Positions 35,774-44,634 of a DNA stretch of 64,000 nt are shown one piece after another. The number at the start of each line of letters is the position of its first letter. Positions within the stretch are counted from its first letter, which is position 1. The translations under genes were made by a program, and so were the position numbers. This stretch comes from Pseudomonas graminis (GTDB taxonomy: Bacteria; Pseudomonadota; Gammaproteobacteria; Pseudomonadales; Pseudomonadaceae), in NCBI RefSeq assembly GCF_001705435.1, contig NZ_MDEN01000053.1, positions 62,001-126,000 on the forward strand, given 5' to 3'. The notes under the pieces were generated by a model. It was given only the letters and a program-made list of their open reading frames with translations. It ran no database searches and was not told the origin of the DNA.

Positions 35774-36801
35774 AGTGACCAATCCTCGGTTTCGCCCGTA
35801 GCGATTCGCTGGCCCAGATGCGCCAGGTCGCGCTCAGCATGGCTTTGTCGGATAAACACCTGCAGGTCGGCAGCCAGCCGCGCAAAGTGCGGATCACGGC
35901 AGAAAGGCGTCGCGCCCAGCGCCCGGCCGACATGCCGGCACACCTGCTCAACCGCCATTTCGACCTGTGCACGTAAGCGCTGGACCGGCAGGCTCGCGTC
36001 GTCCCGGGGATGCGCGTCGATCCATGAGGCGCACTCGCGCAAGGCAGCCGCCGCGCCGCACAGCGCGGCATCCGCGCTGCCCAGATGAGCGTCGGCGTGG
36101 GGTTCCGGCCGTCCGTGATGTCGGTGCGCGCGCAAGCTTTTCGCCAGCGCCGCTGCCGCGCCGTACCAGGCGGCAGCGATGCCGGCGCCGCCTTGCCAGA
36201 ACCCAGGCCGGGTTAAATAGTCCCCGCTGTTGCCCACGCAAATGCCGACAGCGCCATCGAAGTGCACGTCGCCGCTGGCGGTGCCCGCCATGCCCACGGC
36301 CTGCCAGGTCTCGCTGCTGAAACGTACGCCCGGCTGCTTCAGATCCACGGCGACCAGTTGCGGCGCGTCATCGCTGGCCCAGGCGGTGAGCAGGGCGTAA
36401 TCCAGTTGCTGTGCGCCGGAGCACCAGGCCTTGCGGCCGTGGAGGCGCACCTTGTCGCCATGGCGTTGGCTGACGCCTACCCTGGCGTCGGGCGGTTCAG
36501 CGGCCCATACGCCCCAGATGCCGGGTGCATCGAAAGGCGCTGAATTAAGTTCATTCAGAATGGCGAGGGCGTCGGTGTGGCCTTCGTAGAGTTTGAGCAG
36601 CGCCAGATCGACGCCCGCCACCGTCGCCAATTGGCACCAGCGTTCGAGGGTGCGACCGCTGCCGGGCAACGGCAATTGATCGAGCCCGCTGTCGAGGCAG
36701 CGTTGCATGGCGTGACGCAGGGGTGCGTCCGGCACGTGGGGGTTGTCACGGTGGGCGAAATCCGCCAGCAGTGATTCAAGTCCTTGTGCATCGTCCCGCA
36801 T
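35770..36801 (-). CDS. Acyl-CoA dehydrogenase family protein
   Basis: This 343-residue flavoprotein has a divergent acyl-CoA dehydrogenase fold. The N-terminal helical domain is followed by the FAD-contacting strand region (LHGRKAWCSGAQQLDYALLT, then VAVDLKQPGVRF and AVGMAGTASGDVHFDG). The C-terminal helical domain is alanine-rich and no clear catalytic glutamate is apparent, so the reaction is uncertain. ATG 36801 with GGAG six bases upstream is preferred over the frame from 36933. It is the first gene of the acyl-CoA dehydrogenase/PIG-L/NodS-like operon. Confidence 0.8.
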   Translation of the reverse strand: MRDDAQGLESLLADFAHRDNPHVPDAPLRHAMQRCLDSGLDQLPLPGSGRTLERWCQLATVAGVDLALLKLYEGHTDALAILNELNSAPFDAPGIWGVWAAEPPDARVGVSQRHGDKVRLHGRKAWCSGAQQLDYALLTAWASDDAPQLVAVDLKQPGVRFSSETWQAVGMAGTASGDVHFDGAVGICVGNSGDYLTRPGFWQGGAGIAAAWYGAAAALAKSLRAHRHHGRPEPHADAHLGSADAALCGAAAALRECASWIDAHPRDDASLPVQRLRAQVEMAVEQVCRHVGRALGATPFCRDPHFARLAADLQVFIRQSHAERDLAHLGQRIATGETEDWSL

Positions 36802-37236
36802 GACTGTCTCCGTCCCGTTGACGCCGACGCGAGTTGCGCGGGCTGTTTGCCTGGCCCGTTGCGCGGCCTGCTGATGAAATTCGGCAGCGCAGGCGGGGAG
36901 GGGTTCAAACATTTCTTCGGCCAGCCGGGCCACGTGCGTTCGGCCGGGCGGCTTCGCCAGCGCGCTGATCCCTGTTTTGTGAACGGGTGCGCGGTTTTGT
37001 CGCAGCGAGCGTTTCTCAACCCATGGGCGTCAAGGCATGCAGCGCCGTTGAGGGGTGTCGGTAAAATCCGCTTGTAACGCATTCGGCCCGGTTTTGCGCG
37101 ACACTGTCGGGCACCTGTTTTTTTCGCTTCGTCCCTCGCCGCTGCAGTGCGGCTGCCAATAACGCCTGCGGTGCCGCGAGGTGGACGAAAAAAGGGTTGG
37201 CGTTGGCGCCAGCCGCTGCTTTCGAGAGTTCGCCAG
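36802..37236. other. Intergenic region between divergent acyl-CoA dehydrogenase and SCO1 genes
   Basis: This 435-base gap holds the promoters of both divergent genes. Extensions of each gene's frame into the gap do not look coding. A long imperfect hairpin at 37118-37193 near the SCO1 gene is listed separately. Nothing else was recognised. Confidence 0.5.
37118..37193 (+). promoter_or_regulatory. Long hairpin in the SCO1 leader
   Basis: T-run 37118-37124 with CGTCC-CTCGC (37130-37139) can pair with GCGAG (37176-37180), GGACG (37183-37187) and A-run 37188-37193, leaving an inner GC-rich region that can fold further. It ends 43 bases before the SCO1-like start codon. It could be an attenuator-like leader or a transcript boundary; no known riboswitch was recognised. 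Confidence 0.4.
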
Positions 37237-37845
37237 ATGAATGAGTTTCTGACCCGCCGTCAGGTGGTCACCGGCATGGGCCTGTTGGGGCTGGGCTTGC
37301 TGGCCGGCTGTGACGGTTCGACCACTGCGCTGGATTTCAAGTACGGCAAAGATCTGAGCAACAAGATCATGGGCCGCACGTTCAAGCTGACCGACACCGA
37401 CGGTGAGGTCAAAACCCTGTCGAGTTATCGTGGGTTGATGCCGATGGTGTTTTTTGGTTTCACCCAATGCCCGGCGGTGTGCCCGACCGCGCTGGCCCGT
37501 GCTGCGCAGATCAGAAAGATGATGGGCGAGGACGGCAAGACGCTGCAGGTGATCTTCATCACCGTCGACCCCGAGCGCGACACGCCGCAGGTCCTCGACG
37601 CCTACGTCAAACAGTTTGATCCGACGTTCGTCGCCCTGCGCGGCACGCTGGAAGAAACCGCCCACGTCGCCAAAGAATTCGGCGTGTTCTACGAAAAGGT
37701 CCCGGCGGGCAACACCTACACCATGTCCCACACCGCCACCAGCTTCGTTTTCGACTCCCGGGGCAACCTGCGCCTGGGGCTGTCACCCTCGCTTTCCGCC
37801 AAGCAATGCGCGGAAGACCTGCTCACTGTCATGGAAGTCTGCTGA
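37237..37845 (+). CDS. SCO1/SenC copper chaperone lipoprotein
   Basis: This 202-residue SCO1/SenC/PrrC protein delivers copper for assembly of the CuA site of cytochrome oxidase or related enzymes. It has a signal with twin arginines and lipobox (LTRRQVVTGMGLLGLGLLAG then C), a thioredoxin fold, and the copper-binding CxxxC in FGFTQCPAVCPTALA with the distal histidine in TMSHTATSFVFD. ATG 37237 is chosen over the frame from 37147 because it begins the signal. Its stop overlaps the next gene start (TGATG), so the two copper proteins are coupled. Confidence 0.93.
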   Translation: MNEFLTRRQVVTGMGLLGLGLLAGCDGSTTALDFKYGKDLSNKIMGRTFKLTDTDGEVKTLSSYRGLMPMVFFGFTQCPAVCPTALARAAQIRKMMGEDGKTLQVIFITVDPERDTPQVLDAYVKQFDPTFVALRGTLEETAHVAKEFGVFYEKVPAGNTYTMSHTATSFVFDSRGNLRLGLSPSLSAKQCAEDLLTVMEVC

Positions 37846-38336
37846 TGAATACTGTGTTTGCTGCTGTCTCGCGCTCGTTGGTTTCGCGCACGTTGGGGGT
37901 CGCCCTGTTGGCCGGGGTCAGTCTGAGTGCGGTTGCCCAGACGCGGGTGGAGGATCCGTGGGTGCGTGCGACGGTGGCCGGGCAGCCTTCGTCAGGCGCG
38001 TTCATGCGCATCACCGCGGACACCGACAGCACGCTGCTCAGCGTCACCTCGCCAGTGGCCAAAGACGTGCAGATCCACGAGATGAGCATGACCAACGACG
38101 TCATGCGCATGGGCCCGGTCGACGCCGTGCCGCTGCCGGCAGGCAAGACCGTGGCGCTGGACCCGGATGGCTACCACGTGATGCTCATGGGCCTGAACGG
38201 CCAGATCAAAGAGGGCGATCAGGTCCCGCTGACCCTGACCGTGAAGAACGCCAAAGGCGAGACAGAAGTGCTGAACGTAAGCGCCCCGGCCCGCGCCGCG
38301 ATGGACATGAGCCATGATCACGGCATGACCCATTAA
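37845..38336 (+). CDS. Copper chaperone PCu(A)C
   Basis: This 163-residue periplasmic protein has a signal peptide ending near residue 30 (LLAGVSLSAVAQ). The domain has the methionine-histidine copper site of the PCuAC (DUF461) family, H-x10-M-x21-H-x-M: VQIHEMSMTNDVMRM and GYHVMLMGLNGQI. The C-terminal MDMSHDHGMTH adds Met/His ligands. It is coupled to the SCO1 gene (stop and start share an A), a common pairing for copper loading of cytochrome oxidase. Confidence 0.93.
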   Translation: MNTVFAAVSRSLVSRTLGVALLAGVSLSAVAQTRVEDPWVRATVAGQPSSGAFMRITADTDSTLLSVTSPVAKDVQIHEMSMTNDVMRMGPVDAVPLPAGKTVALDPDGYHVMLMGLNGQIKEGDQVPLTLTVKNAKGETEVLNVSAPARAAMDMSHDHGMTH

Positions 38337-38353
38337 GTGGGATCGCGTATCCG

Positions 38354-38775
38354 GTAGGACCGGCTTCACCCGGGAAAGCGCCGGCGGCCATACCGCAGAA
38401 TTGATGGTGTTCAGGTCGGGAGCACACCGGAGAAGTGGTGTCGTTCAAACCGACGTCTTCCCGGCTAAAGCCAGTCCCACAAAGACACCGCGTATTCACT
38501 GTGGGACCTGCTAGAACCAGTCCCACAAAGCCACCACGTACCCTCGTAGGACCGGCTTCAGCCGGGAAAGCGCCAGCAGCCACACCGCAAAACTGATGGT
38601 GTTCAAACCGCCGTCTTCCCGGCTAAAGCCAGTCCCACAAAGGCACCGTGTATTCACTGTGGGACCTGCTAAAACCAGTCCCACAAAGGCACCACGTACC
38701 TTCGTAGGACCGGCTTCAGCCGGGAAAGCGCCGGCAGCCACACCGCAGAAGTGATGTCGTTCAACCCGACGTATC
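38354..38775. repeat. REP array with large tandem units
   Basis: REP palindromes recur on both strands from 38354. The same segment begins at 38354, 38546 and 38704: GTAGGACCGGCTTCAGCCGG plus about 130 further bases. The second unit is 158 bases and the first 192, with an extra stretch near 38410-38440. Each unit carries a forward REP, a spacer with ACACCGCA, an inverted REP and a short degenerate copy. The array fills the 491-base gap between PCuAC and the convergent mntH gene. Confidence 0.88.
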
Positions 38776-38827
38776 CCAAGGTAAAGCCGATCACACAAAT
38801 TAAATGCGCTGTCTTGGCGGACAGGAA

Positions 38828-40156
38828 TCAATCCCCGAACGCCCCCACCAGCAACACCCCGTTCAGCACGATGATCAACAGCACGATGCCCCAGGCCAGG
38901 GCGGTCAGGATCGGCCCGGTCACGAAATCGCCCATCAGCTTGCGGTCGGACACGAAGCGCACCAGTGGCACGATGGCGAAGGGCAGTTGCATCGACAGGA
39001 TGACCTGACTCAGCACCAGCAATTTGGCGGTGCCCTGGGCGCCGTAAATACTCGTCACCACAATCACCGGAATGATCGCCAGCCCCCGCGTCAGCAGGCG
39101 ACGGATCCAGCCGGGCAGGCGCAGGCGCAGAAAACCCTCCATGACGATTTGCCCGGCCAAGGTCGCCGTGACGGTGGAATTGATCCCCGACGCCAGCAAC
39201 GCCACACCGAACAGCATCGACGCCATGCCCACCCCCAGCATCGGCGAAAGCAAATGGTAGGCCTGCTCGATTTCCACCACGTCCGTTTTGCCGGCCTTGT
39301 GAAACACCGTCGCCGCGGTGATCAGAATCGCCGCATTGACGAACAGCGCCAGCGTCAGCGCGATGGTGCTGTCGGTCACCGCCCATCGCAGGCCGATGCG
39401 TCGGCCCTCATCCGTGCGCGGGTAGGCGCGGGTCTGCACGATGGAGGAGTGCAGGTACAGGTTGTGCGGCATCACCGTGGCGCCAATGATGCCGATCGCC
39501 AGGTACAGCGCCTCGGGATTGGTCACCACCTCGGCCTTGGGGATGAAGCCGGCAAACAGCTCCGCCAGATCAGGCTGGGCCAGCACCATCTGGATCGCGA
39601 AGCAGCCGAAGATGACCAGCAGCAGCGCGATCACGAACGCCTCAAGCGCGCGGAACCCGCGGCCCATCAGCAGAAAAATCAGAAACACGTCGACCGCCGA
39701 GATCACCGCGCCCCAGATCAGTGGAATGCCGAACAGCAGGTTCAGCGCGATGGCAGTGCCGATCACTTCGGCCAGATCGCAGGCGATGATCGCGATCTCG
39801 CAGGCAATCCACAGCCCGATGCACACCGGTCGGCTGCACCGTTCGCGGCAGGCCCGCGCCAGGTCCCATCCGGTGACGATGCCCAGCCGTGCCGACAGCG
39901 CTTGCAGGACGATGGCCATCAGGTTCGACAGCAGAATGACCGACAGCAGCAGGTAACCAAATTTCGACCCGCCGGCGATGTCGGTGGCCCAGTTGCCCGG
40001 GTCCATGTAGCCCACGGCGACCATATAGCCGGGGCCGGTGAACGCGAGGAGCCGCTTGAACCAGTTCCCGGTCTTGGGCACCGCGACACTGGCGCTGGGC
40101 ATGCCCCCGCCGAGCATGTCGTCGCCGGGGCGGGCAGGGTGATCGATGGGCGGCAT
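38828..40156 (-). CDS. mntH: Nramp divalent metal transporter
   Basis: This 442-residue inner-membrane transporter imports manganese or other divalent metals with protons. It has about eleven helices and the two unwound metal-site motifs, DPGN in helix 1 ([15 protein letters not shown]) and MPHN in helix 6 ([13 protein letters not shown]). Length and motifs match MntH. The ATG at 40156 leaves a short hydrophilic N-terminus. I see no clear MntR or Fur box in the 133-base region upstream. It is flanked by REP repeats downstream and the glycosyltransferase upstream on the same strand. Confidence 0.93.
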   Translation of the reverse strand: MPPIDHPARPGDDMLGGGMPSASVAVPKTGNWFKRLLAFTGPGYMVAVGYMDPGNWATDIAGGSKFGYLLLSVILLSNLMAIVLQALSARLGIVTGWDLARACRERCSRPVCIGLWIACEIAIIACDLAEVIGTAIALNLLFGIPLIWGAVISAVDVFLIFLLMGRGFRALEAFVIALLLVIFGCFAIQMVLAQPDLAELFAGFIPKAEVVTNPEALYLAIGIIGATVMPHNLYLHSSIVQTRAYPRTDEGRRIGLRWAVTDSTIALTLALFVNAAILITAATVFHKAGKTDVVEIEQAYHLLSPMLGVGMASMLFGVALLASGINSTVTATLAGQIVMEGFLRLRLPGWIRRLLTRGLAIIPVIVVTSIYGAQGTAKLLVLSQVILSMQLPFAIVPLVRFVSDRKLMGDFVTGPILTALAWGIVLLIIVLNGVLLVGAFGD

Positions 40157-40289
40157 GGAAAGTCCCGGCGTTGAATATTGAATGATCAGAGGGGTCGGAA
40201 AGGCGCGGAACGCTGGCCCTGCCGCCCGGTGTCAGCGCGTGGTTACCATCTACCCGCAGGCCCGCCGTGGTGCTGCCCGACGGAGGGAC

Positions 40290-40955
40290 TCAGCTGGACA
40301 GCGACGTCGCTGCCAGTGAGTTTAGATAATCCCCAAAGCCTTCTTTGCACCGGTAGTCTTTTCGTGCGCTGGTGGTGACGCTGTTCGCGGAAATCCACGC
40401 GATCGACGCGCCGATGCGTTGCAGATCGGCGACCAGGTGCACGTCTTCGTGGGCAGCCAGCGCCTTGAAGCCGCCGGCACGCTGATAGGCACTCGCGCTG
40501 ACGCCCAGGTTCGCGCCGTGGATGTGCCGATGATCATCTACTGGCCGGTACAGCGAATCATAGCGCTGGCGCACATGCTCGGGATGCCCGGACCAGTCGT
40601 CGACCTCGACGATGCCGCACACCGCGTCCACCTCCAGGCTGACCTGATGCGCCAGCCAGGCGTAGGGCACGACGCTGTCGGCATCGGTGAACGCCAGCCA
40701 GCGGGCGCCGCGTTCGAGCATCAGCCGCGCGCCTTCTGCGCGGGTCATGCCGACATTGCGGTAGGTGCACACGTGGGTGGTGATGCCGTGTACGGCCGCG
40801 ACGCGGGCCGAGGCATCGGAGCAGTCATCCAGCATGATGAGGATTTCCACGGGCTCGCCGTGGAGGTCTTCGTGGACAGAAGCGGCGATCAGGGACTTGA
40901 TGCAGTCGTCCAGGAAGTCTTCTTCGTTGTGTGCGGGGACAATGATTCCAATCAT
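40290..40955 (-). CDS. Family-2 glycosyltransferase
   Basis: This 221-residue GT-A enzyme starts MIGIIVPAHNEEDFLDDCIK and has the metal-binding AFTDADSVVPYAWLAHQ segment. VEVDDWSGHPEH and FKALAAHEDVHLVADL follow, giving the catalytic aspartate-type ED motif (HEDVHL). There are no membrane helices. ATG 40955 is chosen because the fold begins there; the frame from 41033 adds only basic residues. It lies 3.5 kb from the acyl-CoA dehydrogenase/PIG-L/NodS trio and on the same strand. It could belong to the same pathway, which is inference. Confidence 0.82.
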   Translation of the reverse strand: MIGIIVPAHNEEDFLDDCIKSLIAASVHEDLHGEPVEILIMLDDCSDASARVAAVHGITTHVCTYRNVGMTRAEGARLMLERGARWLAFTDADSVVPYAWLAHQVSLEVDAVCGIVEVDDWSGHPEHVRQRYDSLYRPVDDHRHIHGANLGVSASAYQRAGGFKALAAHEDVHLVADLQRIGASIAWISANSVTTSARKDYRCKEGFGDYLNSLAATSLSS

Positions 40956-41097
40956 CGAAGTGTCTCGTCGCGGCACCTGCGCTGATCGCGGCGTCCTTCG
41001 ATGTCGACCGAAGTGATGGAAATTTGGTTTCAAGTATTTTCGTTTAGCAGGACCATCGCCTCGCTTATCACGGGGTTAAGGCATGTCCCAGACGCAG

Positions 41098-41121
41098 CGA
41101 CGCCGCTGATCAGCGGCGTCG
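41098..41121. terminator. Perfect 24-base palindrome after the PfpI gene
   Basis: CGACGCCGCTGA and its exact complement TCAGCGGCGTCG lie back to back, 44 bases past the stop of the minus-strand PfpI gene. It can form a strong hairpin and may end that transcript, although no T-run follows. An operator role cannot be excluded. Confidence 0.5.
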
Positions 41122-41165
41122 ATGGCTCTACGTGCGGCGAGACTTTACAGCCTGCCCATCTGGCT

Positions 41166-41729
41166 TCAGCCCGCCAGCAGCGCCTTGGCGATGGCCTCGT
41201 TGAACGCCGGCAGATCGTCGGGTGTGCGGGAAGTGATCAGGGTCCAGCCATTGGCCGGGCATTCCTTGACCTCGGCATCGACCCAGTTGGCCGCGCCAGC
41301 ATTGACCAGGTCAGTGCGCACGCTTGGGTAGGAGGTCAGGGTTTTGCCTTCGATCACGCCGGCATCGATCAGCAGCCAAGGGCCGTGGCAGATCGACGCG
41401 ACGGTCTTGCCGGCGTCGGCGAACGCTTTGACCAGCTTCTGTGCATCGCTGTCCTGGCGCAGGGTGTCGGCGTTGACCGTGCCGCCAGGAATGACCAGCG
41501 CATCGAAGTCAGCAGCAGACAAGCCGGCGAGCTTGGCGTCGGAGGTGACGACGGCGTCCTTGTCGGTGTCGTTCAGGAACAGTTGCGCAGTGCCGCCTTC
41601 AATCGAGGCGTGGGTGACCGCAGCACCTTGACCCTTCAACGCTTCCAGCGGCTTTAGCAGCTCGTCGCGCTCGATGCCGGTGTTGGACGTGATGATCAAA
41701 ACCTTCTTGCCGTTCAGTTGATTGCTCAT
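41166..41729 (-). CDS. DJ-1/PfpI family protein
   Basis: This 187-residue protein has the type 1 glutamine amidotransferase-like fold. The nucleophile elbow ASICHGPWLLIDAG carries the reactive cysteine. The glutamate ahead of it is in IERDELLKPLEALK, and VIPGGTVNADTLRQ is the other family marker. PfpI/YhbO relatives act as glyoxalases or in protein and nucleotide deglycation, so a stress role is likely. ATG 41729 has GAGGAAA upstream. It is monocistronic, followed by a strong palindrome. Confidence 0.9.
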   Translation of the reverse strand: MSNQLNGKKVLIITSNTGIERDELLKPLEALKGQGAAVTHASIEGGTAQLFLNDTDKDAVVTSDAKLAGLSAADFDALVIPGGTVNADTLRQDSDAQKLVKAFADAGKTVASICHGPWLLIDAGVIEGKTLTSYPSVRTDLVNAGAANWVDAEVKECPANGWTLITSRTPDDLPAFNEAIAKALLAG

Positions 41730-41879
41730 GCTTTCGCTTTCCTCTGAAATATAAGTGCTGAAGTTGAAAACGGCGCTTGCCATTGGCAAGCGGTGTCACG
41801 TTCAGAGGAAGGCGCAAAAGCAAAAGTTCAGCCCGATTGCACTGAAGGGTACCGGGGCGGTTATCAGTGTTTCAGGCCG

Positions 41880-41900
41880 CGCACCCGGATCTCGGGTGCG
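41880..41900 (-). terminator. Hairpin after the small lipoprotein gene
   Basis: CGCACCCG (41880-41887) pairs with CGGGTGCG (41893-41900) around a five-base loop. It lies 49 bases past the stop of the minus-strand lipoprotein gene. There is no T-run, so the terminator reading is moderate. Confidence 0.45.
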
Positions 41901-41948
41901 GCGAGCAGTGCCGTGCGACGAAACGGCGCACCACGATCCCCTCCATCA

Positions 41949-42296
41949 TCACAGGCAATCGCGGACTGCGGTTTCCAGGGCATTGCGGCCGAAAGCCGAC
42001 GACAACGGCGCGCGCTGATACAGGAAGACCCGGGTGTTGGGATTGCCTTTGTAGACCTCGAGGATTTCATCGGAGGCGATCTTGCCGGAGATCAGCAGTT
42101 TGTAGTGACCCTTGCTCTCGGTCATGGTCGTGCCGGGCTTGATCTGCTGCCACTTGGGGTAGATGCACTTGGCGTAGTCAGACGGCGTCTTGGCGGTGTC
42201 GAAATTGAACGACGGGTTGTTCGGCGTTGAACTGCAACCCGCCAGCACCGCGGCCAGGGTGCAACCCAGTAACGAGTACGGAAATAAACGGCGCAT
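41949..42296 (-). CDS. Small lipoprotein
   Basis: This 115-residue protein has a signal and lipobox (RRLFPYSLLGCTLAAVLAG followed by CSS), so it is likely membrane anchored. The mature domain, DYAKCIYPKWQQIKPGTTMT, then HYKLLISGKIASDEILEVY, has two cysteines, the second near the C-terminus (VRDCL), which may bond. I do not recognise the family. ATG 42296 has AGGA seven bases ahead; TTG 42299 is also possible. It stands alone. Confidence 0.7.
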   Translation of the reverse strand: MRRLFPYSLLGCTLAAVLAGCSSTPNNPSFNFDTAKTPSDYAKCIYPKWQQIKPGTTMTESKGHYKLLISGKIASDEILEVYKGNPNTRVFLYQRAPLSSAFGRNALETAVRDCL

Positions 42297-42596
42297 CAAT
42301 TCATCCTGAATAAGAAAACGGAACCCATTCGGCAGGGTCGATGGGCGCCTATGTTGACCAGCAACCGTGCAAATGAAAAGCGCACGCCCTGAAATTTTTT
42401 ACCCCCTGCTCAAGCCTCCGTTGCCCAGACGCCGTCGAGCCAGCGGGTCATTCATTCTGATGAGTGGCTTCACTCAGCCGTGCGCTGCTTTGTGCTCGCT
42501 ATGTTTGCATGTTGCTCGTTCTATGAATAGAGTGAGCGGAAACGAGCATTAAGAAAACGTGAGCTCGTTCGTTACTGCCTGATCGACGGAGAGCAC
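42297..42596. other. Intergenic region between divergent lipoprotein and GH3 genes
   Basis: This 300-base gap carries the promoters of both genes. The segment TGCTCGTT near 42516 recurs inverted in AACGAGCA at 42541-42548, a possible operator-like dyad ahead of the GH3-family gene. No coding frame is convincing. Confidence 0.45.
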
Positions 42597-43682
42597 ATGT
42601 CACACGATGAACTGCAACGGGCTGCACGGTCAGTCTTGATGCCGGCGATCGCCGGACTCGCGCTGGATGAACCCGTGCGCCGGCATCTGCACGCCGGCGG
42701 CGTGTCGGTGCTGCTGGGGGAGACCCGCGACGAATACCTGGCGCGCAGCATGAGCTTCGAGCGTCGCCGGGAAGAAACCGACGGGCAATTTTCCGCGATC
42801 GCCAGGGAGGCGGCGGTGTGTGCGGCGGCGCCGGTGCTGATCGCCGTCGATCAGGAACTGGGCGGCATCCAGCGCCTGCACGGTCTGGTGCCCGGTATGC
42901 CGGCTTCCGCCGAACTGACCCACATGAGTACAAGAGACATCGAGTCGCGCTGCTATGAAATGGCCAGCTCGGCCCGGGTCATGGGCGTCAATCTGTTCCT
43001 GGCGCCGATTGTTGACGTGGTCACCGGGGCGAATCCCTGGCTGCACCAGCGCCACCTCGGCGCCGACCCTGCTGAAGTGGCGCGCATTGCCTGCGCCTTC
43101 ATCCGCGGTGTGCAACGCGCGGGCGTGATTGCCACGGCCAAGCATTTTCCCGGTCACTACCAGGTCGAGCAGGACCCGGCGGTGGAGCGGGCTTTCGTCC
43201 CTGATGACGCCGCTGCCCTCAGCGACGGGCTGGACGTGTTCCGGCAGGTGATTGCGGCAGGCGTCGGCGCGATCATGCCCGGGCCGGCCGTGTTCCCGGC
43301 GCTGGACCCGCACCGGTCGGCCAGCACCTCGGCGGCGGTGATCGGCCTGCTGCGCGATGCACTGGGGTTCGGGGGACTGATCGTGTCCGACGATCTCGAC
43401 GCCGTTTCTATCCTGCGCGGCAACAGCATCGCCGACACCGCCGTAGCGGCGCTGAACGCCGGCGCGCACCTGTTGCTCCTGTCGGCGGAAGCGGGGCTTG
43501 ACGACATCGCGCGCGCCATCGTCGATGCAGTAATCAACGGGGGGCTGGATGCGCAAACCCTGCTTGCAGCCGCGCACACAGTTCGCGCCCAAGCCCACGC
43601 CTCCCGAGCCCAGGTGGATTCAGGCCTGTACGTCTCCTACCCGGTCTCAGGCGGTCATCTCACCCGACGCGTCATGATCTGA
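42597..43682 (+). CDS. GH3-family protein, NagZ-like but with altered catalytic loop
   Basis: This 361-residue protein has the N-terminal TIM barrel of glycoside hydrolase family 3. It keeps IAVDQELGGIQRL, NLFLAPIVDVVTG, the substrate-binding KHFPGH and the nucleophile region LIVSDDLDAVSI. In NagZ the KHFPGH loop continues to an Asp-Ser-His that supplies the acid/base histidine; here it reads HYQVEQDPAVE, so this histidine is absent. The protein may have a different activity or none. No signal peptide is visible, so a cytoplasmic location is likely. The gene is separate from its neighbours. Confidence 0.75.
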   Translation: MSHDELQRAARSVLMPAIAGLALDEPVRRHLHAGGVSVLLGETRDEYLARSMSFERRREETDGQFSAIAREAAVCAAAPVLIAVDQELGGIQRLHGLVPGMPASAELTHMSTRDIESRCYEMASSARVMGVNLFLAPIVDVVTGANPWLHQRHLGADPAEVARIACAFIRGVQRAGVIATAKHFPGHYQVEQDPAVERAFVPDDAAALSDGLDVFRQVIAAGVGAIMPGPAVFPALDPHRSASTSAAVIGLLRDALGFGGLIVSDDLDAVSILRGNSIADTAVAALNAGAHLLLLSAEAGLDDIARAIVDAVINGGLDAQTLLAAAHTVRAQAHASRAQVDSGLYVSYPVSGGHLTRRVMI

Positions 43683-43798
43683 ACAGCCGCTGCTCGCTGC
43701 CAACCACTTGCAGCTTATCGCTTGCCCCTCACCCCGTTTGTGCTCCCGGCCCGGGCGTTCTACTCTCGGCCACTCCGTACACTCAGAAGGAAAGCCCG

Positions 43799-44563
43799 AT
43801 GAGCTGGTCCGCCACGCAGTACTCCCTGTTCGAGCAGCAACGCACCCGACCGGTACGCGACCTCGTCGCCGCCATTCCCCTGACCTCGACGCGCACCGCC
43901 GTCGACCTCGGCTGCGGTCCCGGCAACTCAACCGAAGTGCTGGCCGAGCGCTTTCCGGAGGCCACGGTGACCGGGCTCGACAGTTCCGACGACATGCTCC
44001 GCGACGCCCGTCAGCGGCTGCCGGACATCGCATTCGAGCGGGCGGACATCGGCAACTGGAATCCGGCGCACACCTACGAAGTAATCCTCGCCAACGCCTC
44101 GCTGCAATGGGTGCCTGACCACGCGTCGCTGTATCCACGGCTGGTCAGCCTGCTCAATCCAGGCGGTGTGCTGGCGGTGCAGACGCCGGACAACCTTGAG
44201 GAGCCGGCCCATCGTCTGGCGCGGGAGATCGCCGCGAGTGCGCAGTGGGCCGACAGGATCGGCGACGTCAAGCACCCGGATCGACACCCCGCCGCCTATT
44301 ACTTCGAGCTGCTGAGGGCGCATTGCGCCGAGGTCGATGTCTGGCGCACCACGTATCACCATCCCCTCGCCGGTGGGCATGGGGCGGTGGTCGAGTGGTT
44401 CAAAGGCTCGGCGCTGCGGCCCTATCTGCAAAAGCTGGACGAAGCGGGTCAGCAGGCGTTTCTCGATGCGTACCTGCAGGCGATCAGTCAGGCCTACCCA
44501 GCGCAGGACGACGGCACGGTGCTGTTGCCGTTCCCGCGCCTGTTCATCGTGGCGACACGTTAA
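43799..44563 (+). CDS. tam: Trans-aconitate 2-methyltransferase-like protein
   Basis: This 254-residue class I methyltransferase starts SWSATQYSLFEQQRTRPVRD, and the SAM motif VDLGCGPGNSTEVLAERFP and SLQWVPDHASLYPRL match Tam. Tam methylates trans-aconitate, the spontaneous isomer that inhibits aconitase. The length and the C-terminal TVLLPFPRLFIVATR also fit. AAGGA lies ahead of ATG 43799. It precedes the cupin gene by 71 bases on the same strand; cotranscription is possible. Confidence 0.88.
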   Translation: MSWSATQYSLFEQQRTRPVRDLVAAIPLTSTRTAVDLGCGPGNSTEVLAERFPEATVTGLDSSDDMLRDARQRLPDIAFERADIGNWNPAHTYEVILANASLQWVPDHASLYPRLVSLLNPGGVLAVQTPDNLEEPAHRLAREIAASAQWADRIGDVKHPDRHPAAYYFELLRAHCAEVDVWRTTYHHPLAGGHGAVVEWFKGSALRPYLQKLDEAGQQAFLDAYLQAISQAYPAQDDGTVLLPFPRLFIVATR

Positions 44564-44634
44564 AGCGTGCGGCTCGCGTTAAGCCCCTGTGTTGCAAGCC
44601 GTGATCGATACCCCCGTTTTCTGATGGAGTGAGC

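Noticed and set aside
38354..38775. Possible CRISPR array
   Set aside because: The repeats are REP palindromes in alternating orientation with duplicated spacers, not unique spacers.
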